DNA of 64,000 nt. Origin: Streptomyces sp. CB02980 (GTDB lineage: Bacteria > Actinomycetota > Actinomycetes > Streptomycetales > Streptomycetaceae). The translations under genes and the position numbers were made by a program. Of this stretch, positions 26,805 to 35,834 are shown one piece after another. The DNA is taken from positions 1 through 64,000 of the forward strand of contig NZ_JACSCH020000012.1 in assembly GCF_014451325.2 (NCBI RefSeq), read 5' to 3'. Each line of letters opens with the position of its first letter. Position 1 is the first letter of the stretch. The notes beneath the pieces were generated by a model. The model saw only the letters and a program-made list of their open reading frames with translations. It was not told the origin of the DNA and ran no database searches.

Positions 26805-28052
26805 CTACCGGGCGGTGTCGTCGCCGCGGCGCACGACCAGCGCCGCGTTGGATCCCATGAGTCCCCGGCTGAGGACCAGGGCCGTGCGCAGCTCGGCGGG
26901 GCGAGCGCGGGACACCACCAGATCGAGGTCGTGGCAGATGTCGAACACGTTGGGGGTGGGGGGGACCACGCCGTGCTCCATCGCGAAGACCGCGGCGGCG
27001 GTGTCCAGGACGGGCGCCCCGCAGTAGGCACGGCCGATGCCCGTCTTGGGCGCCGTGACGGGTACGCGGGTGGCGTGCGCTCCGAGGGCGTCGGCGATCG
27101 CCAGCGCCTCGGCGCGGTCCGCCTCCGGTACGCCCAGGGCGTCGGCGAAGACGACGTCGATCTCCTCGGGGGCGCACGCGGCCTCCTCGAGGGCGACCCG
27201 GATGGCGCGGGCGAGTCCCTCCCGGGACTCCTGCCATCGGGAGGCGCCGGTGAACGTGGCGCCGTGGCCGGCCACGACGGCCCGGACGGCGGCTCCCCGG
27301 TCGCGGGCGCGGGACTCGTCCTCCACGACGAGCATCGCGCCGCCCTCCGCCGGGACGAAGCCGCAGGCTCCCGCGGTGAAGGGCCGGTAGGCGCGGTCAG
27401 GGTCCTCGACGGTGCTGAGCTCCGGGTATCCGAGCTGGCACACCATCGAGTACGGGGCGAGGGGGGCCTCCGCCGCTCCGACGATCACCGCACCGGTCCC
27501 ACGCCGTACGGCCCGGGCCGCGTGGGCGATGCCGTCCAGGCCTCCCGCCTCGTCACTCGCGACCACACCGCACGGCCCCTTGAAGCCGCTCCGGATGGAG
27601 ATCTGGCCGGTGCTCGCGGCGTAGAACCAGGCGATGGACTGGTACGGGCCGACGAACTTGGATCCCTGGCCCCAGAGCTTCTGGAGCTCGCGTTGGCCGA
27701 ACTCGCCGCCGCCGGAACCGGCCGCGGTGACCACGCCGATCTCGAACGGCTCCTCGGGGTTCTCCCGGGCGAGGCCGGCGTCGTCGAGGGCGAGCTGGGC
27801 CGCGGCCATCGCGTAGTGGCTGAAGCGGTCGGTCTGGACGAGGAAACGCTCCTCGATCAGGGCGGTGGCGTCGAAGCCCCGGACCTCGCCCGCGACCTTG
27901 AGGGGCAGGTCCTGGCACCCCTCGCGGGTGATCCGGTCCAGTACGCCGAGCCCTTCGCGGACGGACTTCCAGTACGCGTCGGCACGCAGTCCGTTGGGGG
28001 CGATCACACCGATGCCGGTGACGACCGCGCGCCGTGGGCGTTCAGTGCTCAT
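26805..28052 (-). CDS. Ketosynthase beta / chain length factor (WhiE ORFIV-like)
   Basis: Protein of 415 residues that pairs with KS-alpha and sets chain length. It has the ketosynthase fold but no active-site Cys: the position aligned with the KS-alpha Cys is Glu 168 (GPCGVVASDEAGGLD). Most chain length factors carry Gln there, so this is a variant. The start at 28052 overlaps the KS-alpha stop by 4 bp (ATGA). The order KS-alpha, KS-beta, ACP is the standard minimal PKS. Confidence 0.95.
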   Translation of the reverse strand: MSTERPRRAVVTGIGVIAPNGLRADAYWKSVREGLGVLDRITREGCQDLPLKVAGEVRGFDATALIEERFLVQTDRFSHYAMAAAQLALDDAGLARENPEEPFEIGVVTAAGSGGGEFGQRELQKLWGQGSKFVGPYQSIAWFYAASTGQISIRSGFKGPCGVVASDEAGGLDGIAHAARAVRRGTGAVIVGAAEAPLAPYSMVCQLGYPELSTVEDPDRAYRPFTAGACGFVPAEGGAMLVVEDESRARDRGAAVRAVVAGHGATFTGASRWQESREGLARAIRVALEEAACAPEEIDVVFADALGVPEADRAEALAIADALGAHATRVPVTAPKTGIGRAYCGAPVLDTAAAVFAMEHGVVPPTPNVFDICHDLDLVVSRARPAELRTALVLSRGLMGSNAALVVRRGDDTAR

Positions 28053-29317
28053 CGTGTCCTCCCGCCCGGCCCCGTCAGGAGGACCGCGGACTGGAAGCCG
28101 CCGAATCCGCTGCCCACCGAGAGCACGTTCCTGAGCTTCCGGGGGCGGGCGGTGCGCGGCACGTAGTCCAGGTCGCACTCGGGGTCGGGGGTCTCGTAGT
28201 TCGCCGTCGGAGGTACCACCTGGTGCTTCAGAGCGAGGACGCAGGCGGCCACCTCGATCGCGCCGATCGCGCCCAGCGAGTGCCCCACCATGGATTTGAT
28301 GGAGCTCATGGGCGTGTCGTAGGCGTGCGCCCCCAGGGACCGCTTCACGGCGGCCGTCTCGTGCCGGTCGTTCTGCCGGGTGCCCGAGCCGTGCGCGTTG
28401 ACGTAGTCGATCAGCGTGGGGTCGAGCCGGGCCTGGTCGAGCGTGGAGTCGATCGCCCGGGACATCTCAAGCCCCTCGCCGGTCAGGCCGGTCATGTGGT
28501 ACGCGTTGCCGAAGGTGGCGTAACCACCGATCTCGCAGTAGATGTGCGCACCGCGGGCCCTGGCGTGCTCGTACTCCTCCAGGACGAGGACGGCCGCGCC
28601 CTCGCCCATGACGAAACCGTTGCGGTTGTTGTCGAAGGGCCTGGAGGCGTGCTCCGGGTCGTCGTTGTCGGGCGACGTGGCCTTGATGGCGTCGAAGCAG
28701 GCCATGGTGATCGGGGATATCGGGGAGTCCGACGCGCCCGCGATGCAGACGTCCGCCCGCCCTTCCTGGATGGTGTGGAAGGCGTAGCCGACGGCGTCGA
28801 GGCCGGAGGTGCATCCGGTGGAGACGGTCTGCACCGGGCCGCGGGCGCCGAACTGCTCGGCCACGACGGAGGCGAGCGTGCTCGGCGAGAACGCCATGTG
28901 CAGCTTGGGGTCGGCCGCGCGGTGGTCCACGTCCCACCGTCGCCCGCCCTCACTGACCAGGACGTAGTCGTGTTCGAGCCGGGTGGTGCCGCCGACGGCG
29001 CTGCCCAGGGAGACGGCGACGCGCCAGGGGTCTTCGGTGTCGGTGTCGAGTCCGGAGTCGCGGACGGCTTCTCCGGCGGCGACGACGGCGAACTGGATGT
29101 ACCGGTCGGCGTGGCGGCTCAGGTCCGGGTCCAGTCCGTGGTCCGCCGGGTCGAAGTCGCACTCGGCGGCTATGCGGGAGCGCAGCCCGACCGGGTCGAA
29201 CAGGGTGATGCCGCGGGTCGCGGTACGGCCGGCGGCGAGGAGGTCCCAGAACGCCTTCGCTCCGGTGCCGCCCGGAGCGACCACACCGATGCCGGTGACG
29301 GCCACTCGCCGGGTCAC
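28049..29317 (-). CDS. Ketosynthase alpha (WhiE ORFIII-like)
   Basis: Condensing enzyme of 422 residues for the type II PKS. The catalytic triad is complete: Cys 169 in VSTGCTSGLD, His 309 in YVNAHGSGT and His 346 in SMVGHSLGA. GAIGAIE and the C-terminal GSGFGGFQSA are typical. Its start overlaps the cupin stop by 4 bp and its stop overlaps the KS-beta start by 4 bp, so three proteins are translationally coupled. Confidence 0.97.
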   Translation of the reverse strand: MTRRVAVTGIGVVAPGGTGAKAFWDLLAAGRTATRGITLFDPVGLRSRIAAECDFDPADHGLDPDLSRHADRYIQFAVVAAGEAVRDSGLDTDTEDPWRVAVSLGSAVGGTTRLEHDYVLVSEGGRRWDVDHRAADPKLHMAFSPSTLASVVAEQFGARGPVQTVSTGCTSGLDAVGYAFHTIQEGRADVCIAGASDSPISPITMACFDAIKATSPDNDDPEHASRPFDNNRNGFVMGEGAAVLVLEEYEHARARGAHIYCEIGGYATFGNAYHMTGLTGEGLEMSRAIDSTLDQARLDPTLIDYVNAHGSGTRQNDRHETAAVKRSLGAHAYDTPMSSIKSMVGHSLGAIGAIEVAACVLALKHQVVPPTANYETPDPECDLDYVPRTARPRKLRNVLSVGSGFGGFQSAVLLTGPGGRTR

Positions 29318-29784
29318 TCGATGGCCCCGCTTCGCTCGGACACCTGACCCGGGTCGCCCACGGTCAGGTGCGGGCCCGCGGCGGCGAGCTCGGCCTCGTC
29401 GGTGTCCTCCGTGTCGACGTGGCCGAGGCTCGGCCGCGGGGCGAGCGGGCCCAGGTGGAAGACCATGCGGGCCTCCACGTCGCCCACGTTGCGGAAGCGG
29501 TGCCGCACGTCGATCGGGATCAGGAGTCCCTGATCGGGCCGGAGCGCGTACGTGTCGCCGTCCAGATCCACCTCCAGCGCGCCCGAGACGACGTACACGA
29601 ACTCCTCGGAGTACGGGTGGTAGTGCTCGCCGATGCGCTCGCCCGGTTGAACGATGGCCAGGCCCATGAAGCCGCTGGTGGAACCCACCGTGGCCGGAGT
29701 GAGCATGGCCCGCAGGTCACCTCCTCGCCTGCGGTTGGGTTCCGTCTCGCTCAGGTTCACGATGCGTGGACGCTGCTTGAGCAT
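29314..29784 (-). CDS. Cupin protein of the pigment cluster (WhiE ORFII-like)
   Basis: Single-domain cupin of 156 residues. Motif 1 is GEHYHPYSEEFVYVVSG, with metal-binding His, His and Glu. Motif 2 is around PIDVRHRFRNVG, with the fourth ligand His. Cupins in this position are conserved in spore-pigment and curamycin-type clusters, where they are thought to assist cyclisation or oxidation; the precise role is not established. The start at 29784 gives the usual MLKQRPRIVNLSETEPN opening. Confidence 0.92.
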   Translation of the reverse strand: MLKQRPRIVNLSETEPNRRRGGDLRAMLTPATVGSTSGFMGLAIVQPGERIGEHYHPYSEEFVYVVSGALEVDLDGDTYALRPDQGLLIPIDVRHRFRNVGDVEARMVFHLGPLAPRPSLGHVDTEDTDEAELAAAGPHLTVGDPGQVSERSGAIE

Positions 29785-29849
29785 GGTTGATACCTCCGGA
29801 TGTGGCAGTGACGTGCTGGAGACGACTGCGGTGGGGCCGCGACCGGCCG

Positions 29850-30971
29850 TCAGGAATCCGCCGAGCGGTCGGTGACGGGCAGCATGTCGGCGTGCGACAG
29901 AAGCCGGTTGATGTTGCGCTCCGTCTTCAGGGAGCCCTCGACGCCGATCGCGGCGCCGTCGAGGAGGAGTTCCAGCTCCGCGGCCTTCCGGGTGTCCTTG
30001 AGCCCGAGGGAGGCGACGGGGTCGAGGTCGAGTTCGCCCGTGATGTCGATGAGGCGCACCACGATGTCGTCGCGCTGGAACACGGTGCTGCCGTACACCG
30101 GGCTGTCCGGGTCGTCCGAGGCGGCCCGGTCCTGATCGGCGAGCAGCCGGGCCAGCTCCATCCCGCAGCCCTCCTTGGCCGGGTAGTACAGCGCGTGCCG
30201 CCGCAGGTCGGCCGGTGTCGGCCGGCTGGACACCACGTGCTGGACGGCCGGGAGCGCGGCCCGGGTGAAGAACACCCGTGCCGACTCGGGGTCGGTCAGG
30301 TCGCGGTCCTGCTCCAGGTACGGGTTGATGGCCTCCTCGACCGCTCGTACCTCGGGCTGACGGGCGACGTGCCGCAGCGCCACGAGGAGGTCGCCCTCCA
30401 CCTCCACGGCCCGCACGACGCGGTTGCCGTGCATGAAGAGGGAGGTACGGCGCAGCCGTGTGGTCTCGTCGACCTGGGCGCGGGGCGACTGGTACCCGGC
30501 CAGGATCTCCGCCACCTTCGACTCGGAGCCCGGCTTGACGGTGAAGGTGAGGGCATGGCGTGCCACACCGTCGCCCACGCGGGCGGCCACCTGCATGCCC
30601 GTCGGGGCTCCGGCCCGCGAGGCGGACTGCGCGGGACCGGTCTCCCGGAGGATGCTGTAGCGCATCGAACGGGTGTCCCGGACACAGCTGTGCATGGGCT
30701 TGACGGTCTCGACGTGCTCCTCGCTGTTCACCCATGCGAGGAACGGCGGCGCGCTCTCCCACTCGCTGGTGATGAGCCACTGCGAGGGGTTCTCGATGGA
30801 CTGGCAGAGCTGGTCGCTGATGTGGCCGGGAACGGAGGCGACCTGCTTGCACATGAGTTCGTACGCGTCCAGGAACTGCTGCTGAGCTCCTTCGTACAGG
30901 TCGAGCAGGAGGATCACCCGGAGCCTGGAGCCGTCGAAGGCCGACTGTGAGATGCGTCCCGAGGGGGCCAT
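29850..30971 (-). CDS. SchA/CurD-like protein (WhiE ORFI-like)
   Basis: Protein of 373 residues and the first gene of the minus-strand pigment operon. The N-terminal third resembles an antibiotic-biosynthesis-monooxygenase (ferredoxin-like) domain (LLLDLYEGAQQQFLDAYE, with WLITSEWES). The rest matches the SchA/CurD-like domain named after the sch and cur spore-pigment clusters. It probably acts as an oxygenase or cyclase on the aromatic product (inference). The gap to the cupin gene is 65 bp. An ATG 9 bases upstream of the chosen start is an alternative. It is divergent from the hydroxylase gene across 232 bp, the place where two promoters occur in whiE. Confidence 0.92.
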   Translation of the reverse strand: MAPSGRISQSAFDGSRLRVILLLDLYEGAQQQFLDAYELMCKQVASVPGHISDQLCQSIENPSQWLITSEWESAPPFLAWVNSEEHVETVKPMHSCVRDTRSMRYSILRETGPAQSASRAGAPTGMQVAARVGDGVARHALTFTVKPGSESKVAEILAGYQSPRAQVDETTRLRRTSLFMHGNRVVRAVEVEGDLLVALRHVARQPEVRAVEEAINPYLEQDRDLTDPESARVFFTRAALPAVQHVVSSRPTPADLRRHALYYPAKEGCGMELARLLADQDRAASDDPDSPVYGSTVFQRDDIVVRLIDITGELDLDPVASLGLKDTRKAAELELLLDGAAIGVEGSLKTERNINRLLSHADMLPVTDRSADS

Positions 30972-31203
30972 CCGGCACACCTCTTCTCTTCTCGTGGGGG
31001 GGCGGGAACGACCTGCGTGACCGAAGCGCCGCGGTCGTGATGTGTCGATCGTTGACAGGAGCGCCTACAGCGCGCGAGCCCGAACGAGCGGACGAGTGAA
31101 CCGCGTGTCATCCGGGTGCCTCCGGCACGCGGACCCTTCCCCGAAGGGCATGAATCTGCATCCCATCCCCGACCCGCGTCGCACGTGACGCCGGAGACGA
31201 ACA

Positions 31204-32865
31204 ATGAACCGATTCGACGTGACCGGCGAAGAAGCCGGTCACCGCACACCCGTACTCATCGTCGGCGGCTCGTTGGTGGGCCTGTCCACGTCGCTGTTCC
31301 TGGGGCGTCTCGGAGTGCCGCACACCCTGGTCGAGCGCCATGCGGGCACCTCGATCCACCCGCGCGGCCGCGGCAACAACCTGCGCACGATGGAGCTGTT
31401 CCGCGGAGCCGGGATCGCGCAGGCCATCCAGGAGGCCGCGTCGGTCCTGGCCCGCAACAACGGCATCCTGCAGACCCCGAGCCTGGTGGGTGATGTCGGC
31501 GAGTGGCTGTTCAAGGAGATCGACCCCGGCGGCGGCGTCGCCCGCTTCAGCCCCTCCGGGTGGTGCCTGTGCAGCCAGAACGATCTCGAACCCGTGCTGC
31601 TCGAGCGTGCCGGCGAGCTGGGCGGAGATCTGCGGTTCTCGACGGAACTGATGTCCTTCGAGCAGGACGCCGAAGGGGTGACCGCACAGGTCAAGAGCCG
31701 CGATTCCGGTGAGCACACCACGATCCGCGCGGACTACCTCGTCGCGGCGGACGGCCCGCGCAGCCCGGTTCGCGAGCGGCTCGGCATCGGGCAGAGCGGT
31801 CAGGGCGACCTGTTCCACAACGTGAGCATCACCTTCGTCTCACGCGGCCTCGCGGACGTCGTCGGCGACCGGCGCTTCATCGTCTGCTACCTGACGAACC
31901 CGGAGGCCGACGGGGCCCTGCTGCCGGTCGACAACCGGGAGCGCTGGGTGTTCCACGCTCCCTGGCACCCCGAACACGGCGAGACGCTGGAGGAGTTCAC
32001 CGACGAGCGGTGCAGGGAACACATCCGGCGGGCCGTGGGCGTGCCGGACCTCGATGTGGAGATCACGGGCAGGGCTCCCTGGCACGCGGCCGAGAGGATC
32101 GCCGAACGGTACGCGGACGGCCGGGTGTTCCTCGTCGGCGACTCCGCCCACGAGATGCCGCCCACCGGGGCGTTCGGCTCCAACACCGGTATCCAGGACG
32201 CGCACAACCTCGCCTGGAAGCTCTCCGCCGTACTGGGCGGCTGGGCCGGCCCCGGCCTGCTCGCGTCCTACGACGCGGAGCGCCGGCCGGTCGCGGAGGT
32301 GACGAGCGCCCGGGCTTCGGCGCGGTCGGTCGAGCACAGCCACCCCGGATACGTCCCCGGCCCCGGATCCGGCGGCCCCAAGGGAAAGAAGGGCGGCATC
32401 CTCAACGAGGTGCTCGGTTACCGCTACCCGCAGGGCGCCGTCGTGGGCGCCGACCGGACGATTCCGGTCGTGTCCGACGGCCTGCGCCTGACGGGCGAAC
32501 CCGGGAGCCGGGCACCCCACGTGTGGCTGAACCGCGCCGGTACCCGGGTCTCCACGCTCGACCTCTACGAGCGCTCCCTGGTGCTCCTGAGTTCCGAGGA
32601 CGGCGCCGGCGGGTGGCACGCCGCGGCGACACGCGCCGGGCAGCAGCTGTCGGTGCCGCTCGACTCGTACCGGATCGGCGACGGGCCCGACGCGGAGCTC
32701 TCTCCCGCGAGCGACACGGACTGGGCGGAGGCCCACGGCGTCACCCCGGACGGCGCGGTCCTCGTCCGCCCCGACGGGTTCGTCGCGTGGCGCTCCGAAG
32801 GGGCGTCGGCGGACCCCGGAGCGGCGCTGCAGCAAGCCCTCACGGCGATCCTGGGCCGGGGCTGA
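31204..32865 (+). CDS. FAD-dependent polyketide hydroxylase (WhiE ORFVIII-like)
   Basis: Aromatic hydroxylase of 553 residues of the PHBH/phenol-monooxygenase group. Motifs are the FAD-binding VLIVGGSLVGLSTS, the DG motif VAADGPRSPVRERLG and the GD motif VFLVGDSAHEMPPTGAFGSN. It has the C-terminal thioredoxin-like extension normal for this group. In whiE loci the divergent ORFVIII hydroxylase modifies the pigment late in spore maturation, and the arrangement here is the same. A GGAGAC ribosome site precedes the ATG. Confidence 0.95.
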   Translation: MNRFDVTGEEAGHRTPVLIVGGSLVGLSTSLFLGRLGVPHTLVERHAGTSIHPRGRGNNLRTMELFRGAGIAQAIQEAASVLARNNGILQTPSLVGDVGEWLFKEIDPGGGVARFSPSGWCLCSQNDLEPVLLERAGELGGDLRFSTELMSFEQDAEGVTAQVKSRDSGEHTTIRADYLVAADGPRSPVRERLGIGQSGQGDLFHNVSITFVSRGLADVVGDRRFIVCYLTNPEADGALLPVDNRERWVFHAPWHPEHGETLEEFTDERCREHIRRAVGVPDLDVEITGRAPWHAAERIAERYADGRVFLVGDSAHEMPPTGAFGSNTGIQDAHNLAWKLSAVLGGWAGPGLLASYDAERRPVAEVTSARASARSVEHSHPGYVPGPGSGGPKGKKGGILNEVLGYRYPQGAVVGADRTIPVVSDGLRLTGEPGSRAPHVWLNRAGTRVSTLDLYERSLVLLSSEDGAGGWHAAATRAGQQLSVPLDSYRIGDGPDAELSPASDTDWAEAHGVTPDGAVLVRPDGFVAWRSEGASADPGAALQQALTAILGRG

Positions 32866-32911
32866 CCGCTCTCCCGTCGCCTGCACGGCAGGGAAGTCCC
32901 GGGGCGCCCCG

Positions 32912-32950
32912 GTCATCGGTCGGTGTCATCGGCCGGTGTCATCGGCCGGT
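32912..32950. repeat. 13-bp tandem repeat, three copies
   Basis: The unit gtcatcggycggt occurs three times head to tail, with one base difference in the first copy. It lies about 46 bp past the hydroxylase stop. Confidence 0.9.
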
Positions 32951-32985
32951 GAGCCACTCCGGCGACCGCGCCCCCGGACTCCCTG

Positions 32986-33059
32986 CCCGGCAGCCGCCGT
33001 GGCCCACGGCCTTGCCGTCGGCCCCGGCAGCCGCCGTGGCCCACGGCCTTGCCGTCGGA
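32986..33059. repeat. 37-bp tandem direct repeat, two copies
   Basis: Two adjacent copies with period 37 begin cccggcagccgccgtggccc. They are identical over about 36 bases. They are separated from the 13-bp repeat by 35 bp. Confidence 0.9.
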
Positions 33060-33309
33060 CCGGGGCGGGCAGGCGGGTGCCTAACCCATTCGCGCGCAGG
33101 ACGCAATTCGTTCCCGAGCGCCGCGCGGGCCGCCGTGACCTGCGGTGATGATCACCGGCAAGGACGATCAAGCCTCCGACCGGGGGACATCGAGCGCGAT
33201 CCTCCCGTTGCGGTGATCAGCGGTCGGGGATCTTCTCGTGCACGGAGCACAGCACAGGCGCCGCGCGGCCCAGCCGGCCAGGAAAGCTCCGCCGAAGGAG
33301 AGAAGAAGC

Positions 33310-33816
33310 ATGCGTCTCGCACGTACGGGAATCCAGCTCGCCCTGGTCCTGAGCGCCCTTGCCCTGTCCGCACCCTCTGCCGTCGCGGCGCCCGCCGGCG
33401 ACGTCCGGGTCAATCCGGGGAAGGCGGCCCCCGGCACCACCGTCACCGTCAGCACCACCGCCTGCGGCACGGAGACGTACGGCAAGGGTGAGTCGGTGGC
33501 GGCCGGGAAGTTCCACCTCCTCCCGGGTGACCGGAAGGGCGTCCTGGTGGGTCGGTTCACGCTCCCGCTGGACGCCGCCTCCGGCACGGACACCGTGACC
33601 CTCAAGTGCCCGCCCCGCATCCAGCAGACCGTCACCTACCAGATCTCCGGCCGGCCGAACGGCGCCGTGGAAGCGGGCTTCGGATGGGCGGCCGGCGCGG
33701 ACGAGGGCGGCGGCAGCAGCCCGTACGCCCTCGGCGCGCTGCTCCTCGGCGGCGCCGCCGCGGGTGCCGTGGTCAGGACGCGCCGCCGCGCCATCGCCGC
33801 GCGCAACTCCGGCTGA
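33310..33816 (+). CDS. Small secreted, membrane-anchored protein next to a sortase
   Basis: Protein of 168 residues with a clear signal peptide (hydrophobic stretch about 8-26, cleavage near AVAAPAG). An Ig-like/carboxypeptidase-regulatory-like strand region follows (PGTTVTVSTTACGTETYGKG), and then a C-terminal transmembrane helix (ALGALLLGGAAAGAV) with an Arg-rich cytoplasmic end. Two Cys in the extracellular part could form a disulphide. There is no LPXTG motif, so covalent anchoring is not supported, although the class F sortase is encoded 93 bp downstream. The start has a GGAG-type ribosome site. Confidence 0.8.
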   Translation: MRLARTGIQLALVLSALALSAPSAVAAPAGDVRVNPGKAAPGTTVTVSTTACGTETYGKGESVAAGKFHLLPGDRKGVLVGRFTLPLDAASGTDTVTLKCPPRIQQTVTYQISGRPNGAVEAGFGWAAGADEGGGSSPYALGALLLGGAAAGAVVRTRRRAIAARNSG

Positions 33817-33849
33817 GTCCACGTCTCCACGCCCCACGTCGCACGGTCA

Positions 33850-33882
33850 GGGCCCCGGATCCGCGAAGAGGATCCGGGGCCC
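33850..33882 (+). terminator. Perfect hairpin between secreted-protein and sortase genes
   Basis: Thirteen-base perfect arms (gggccccggatcc and its complement) enclose a 7-base loop. It lies between two same-strand genes, so it may attenuate rather than stop transcription into the sortase gene. Confidence 0.8.
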
Positions 33883-33908
33883 CGCCATTCAGCGGAGGCA
33901 CGATCCGT

Positions 33909-34583
33909 ATGAAGAACGGCTCCGGTCCGAAGCCCGACGGAGCGCCGCCCCGGCGGGTTCCCTCGGTCAGGGCACTCGCCTGCACGACGCTCCTCGGCAT
34001 CGTCCTGCTCGCCCACGTACCGGACGGCGACGGCTCGCGGCCGCCGACGACGACGGCGCAGGCCTCGACGCTGCTCGCCCGGCCCGCCGCCGGAGCCGAG
34101 CGGGACCGCCCCGTACCCCGGCCGCTGCCCGCGTCCGACGCGGCGCGGATCAGGATTCCGGCCATCGGGATCGACGTCTCCCTCGTCCCCCTGGAACTGG
34201 ACGGCGCCGGAGCACTGCGCCCCCCGCCCGCGACGGCCCCGACCGTGGCCGGTTGGTACGCCGACGGCACCGCCCCCGGGGCGCCGGGCACGGCCGTCGT
34301 GGCGGGACACGTGGACACCCCGCTCGGCCCCGCCGTCTTCCACCGGCTCGACTCCCTCTCCCGGGGCGCCGGCATCGAGATCGACCGTGTCGACGGCCGT
34401 ACGGCCCTCTTCACCGTCGACGCGGTGGAGCTCCATCCCAAGGACCGCTTCCCCGACGACAAGGTCTACGGCGGTTCGGGCCGCCCCGAGCTGCGACTGA
34501 TCACCTGCGGCGGCGAGTGGTCCAGCGACACCGGCTACCGGGCCAACACGGTGGTCTACGCGACCCTGACGGGAACGAGATAG
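33909..34583 (+). CDS. Class F sortase
   Basis: Extracytoplasmic cysteine transpeptidase of 224 residues. An N-terminal membrane anchor (about 20-37) and a Pro/Thr-rich linker precede the sortase domain. The catalytic residues are present: His 134 in AGHVDTPLG, Cys 200 in LITCGG and Arg 211 in TGYRANTVVY. The short domain and the LITCGG form are typical of actinobacterial class F sortases. It is paired with the small anchored protein upstream; the natural substrate is unknown. Confidence 0.93.
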   Translation: MKNGSGPKPDGAPPRRVPSVRALACTTLLGIVLLAHVPDGDGSRPPTTTAQASTLLARPAAGAERDRPVPRPLPASDAARIRIPAIGIDVSLVPLELDGAGALRPPPATAPTVAGWYADGTAPGAPGTAVVAGHVDTPLGPAVFHRLDSLSRGAGIEIDRVDGRTALFTVDAVELHPKDRFPDDKVYGGSGRPELRLITCGGEWSSDTGYRANTVVYATLTGTR

Positions 34584-34718
34584 CGCCCAGGGGCAACGGC
34601 GCCACGGTCCGAGGCGGGCCGGTCGGCGCGGAACCGTGAGCAGGCCTGCGACGCGGGCGGGTCGGTCGTCGGTGATCCCGACCGTTGGTGACGCCTCTCC
34701 GGTCGGCCCGTCGTCGGC

Positions 34719-35834
34719 TCAGGACACGACGGGGACGGGGGTGTCTGCCTCGCCCACATCCTGTTCCGGCCTCTCGTCGCTCAGCTGCTCCCGCAGGTAG
34801 TTCCAGAAGACCGCGATCAGCGCGGCCACCGGGACGGCGAGCAGACTGCCCACGATGCCGGCCAGGCTGCCGCCGAGCGTCACCGCGAGCAGGACGACGG
34901 CCGCGTGCAGGCCGAGTCCGCGACTCTGGATCATGGGCTGGAAGACGTTCCCCTCCAACTGCTGTACCACGACGATGATCGCCAGGACGATCAGCGCGTC
35001 GGTGACGCCGTTCGAGACGAGCGCGATGAGCACCGCGACCAGGCCGGCGAACAGGGCGCCCACGATCGGCACGAACGCGGAGACGAAGGTCAGCACCGCG
35101 AGGGGGAGGACCAGGGGGACGTCGAGCATCCACAGACCCAGGCCGATGAGCACGGCGTCGAGGAGGCCGACGAACGCCTGGCTGCGCACGAACGCTCCCA
35201 GGGTGTCCCAGCTCCGCTCCGCCACGATCGGGACGTCGACGGCGAGCCGCCCGGGGAGCTGGCGGCTGAGCCACGGGACGAACCGGGGGCCGTCCTTGAG
35301 GAAGAAGAACATCAGGAAGAGGGCGAGGAAGGCCGTGACCACACCGTTGAACACCGTGCCCACGCCGGTCGCGATCGCGGTGACCATGCTGCCGATGCTG
35401 TTCTGGACGCGGGCCATCGCCGTGTCGAGAGCGCCGGAGATCTCGTCGTCGCCGATGTTCAGCGGCGGCCCGGCCGCCCACTCGCGCAGTCGCCCGATTC
35501 CCTCGACCACGCCGTCGGAGAGCTCCCCGGACTGGGAGGCGACCGGCACCGAGATGAGCGCGACGATGCCGGCGACGGCCAGGATGAACGAGACCGTGAC
35601 GGCCGCCGCCGCCAAGGCGGGAGGCCAGCCGTGCCGCCGGAGGAAACGGGCCGGCGGCCAGGTGAGGGTCGTGAGGATCAGCCCGACGACGAGAGGCCAG
35701 ACGACCGACCACATGCGACCGAGGACCCACAGGGCCACCCCGGCCATCAGCAGGACCAACAACGACTCGGCGGACACACGAGCCGCCGTGCGCAGAGCGG
35801 CGGCGGCTTTCGTGGGACTCAACGTGGCAGACAT
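34719..35834 (-). CDS. AI-2E family transporter
   Basis: Membrane protein of 371 residues with about eight hydrophobic helices, of the AI-2E (DUF20/PerM-like) family. The family signature is visible in FFFLKDGPRFVPWLSRQLP and in the later FVPIVGALFAGLVAVLIAL and VVQQLEGNVFQPMIQSRGLGLH. The name comes from TqsA; in actinomycetes the transported compound is unknown, and an efflux or ion-antiport role is possible. It is monocistronic, with a short acidic C-terminal tail. Confidence 0.93.
   Translation of the reverse strand: MSATLSPTKAAAALRTAARVSAESLLVLLMAGVALWVLGRMWSVVWPLVVGLILTTLTWPPARFLRRHGWPPALAAAAVTVSFILAVAGIVALISVPVASQSGELSDGVVEGIGRLREWAAGPPLNIGDDEISGALDTAMARVQNSIGSMVTAIATGVGTVFNGVVTAFLALFLMFFFLKDGPRFVPWLSRQLPGRLAVDVPIVAERSWDTLGAFVRSQAFVGLLDAVLIGLGLWMLDVPLVLPLAVLTFVSAFVPIVGALFAGLVAVLIALVSNGVTDALIVLAIIVVVQQLEGNVFQPMIQSRGLGLHAAVVLLAVTLGGSLAGIVGSLLAVPVAALIAVFWNYLREQLSDERPEQDVGEADTPVPVVS

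Larger units (their letters stand above)
32866..33309. other. Repeat-bearing intergenic region
   Basis: This 444 bp stretch separates the hydroxylase gene from a small secreted-protein gene on the same strand. Besides two tandem repeats annotated separately, it shows no credible gene. The promoter for the secreted protein and sortase probably lies in its last 150 bp, but I cannot place it. Confidence 0.5.

Noticed and set aside
26518..27237. N-terminal extension of the aromatase frame across the ACP and KS-beta genes
   Set aside because: The extension lies entirely over genes in other frames and is Arg/Gly-rich; the conserved protein begins at 26517.
30972..31203. Sigma-factor promoters in the divergent pigment region
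   Set aside because: A TTGACA-like hexamer is present, but no acceptable -10 at normal spacing was found, so no promoter was annotated.
33310..33816. The sortase neighbour as an LPXTG sortase substrate
   Set aside because: No LPXTG or similar motif precedes the C-terminal helix, so covalent anchoring is not claimed.
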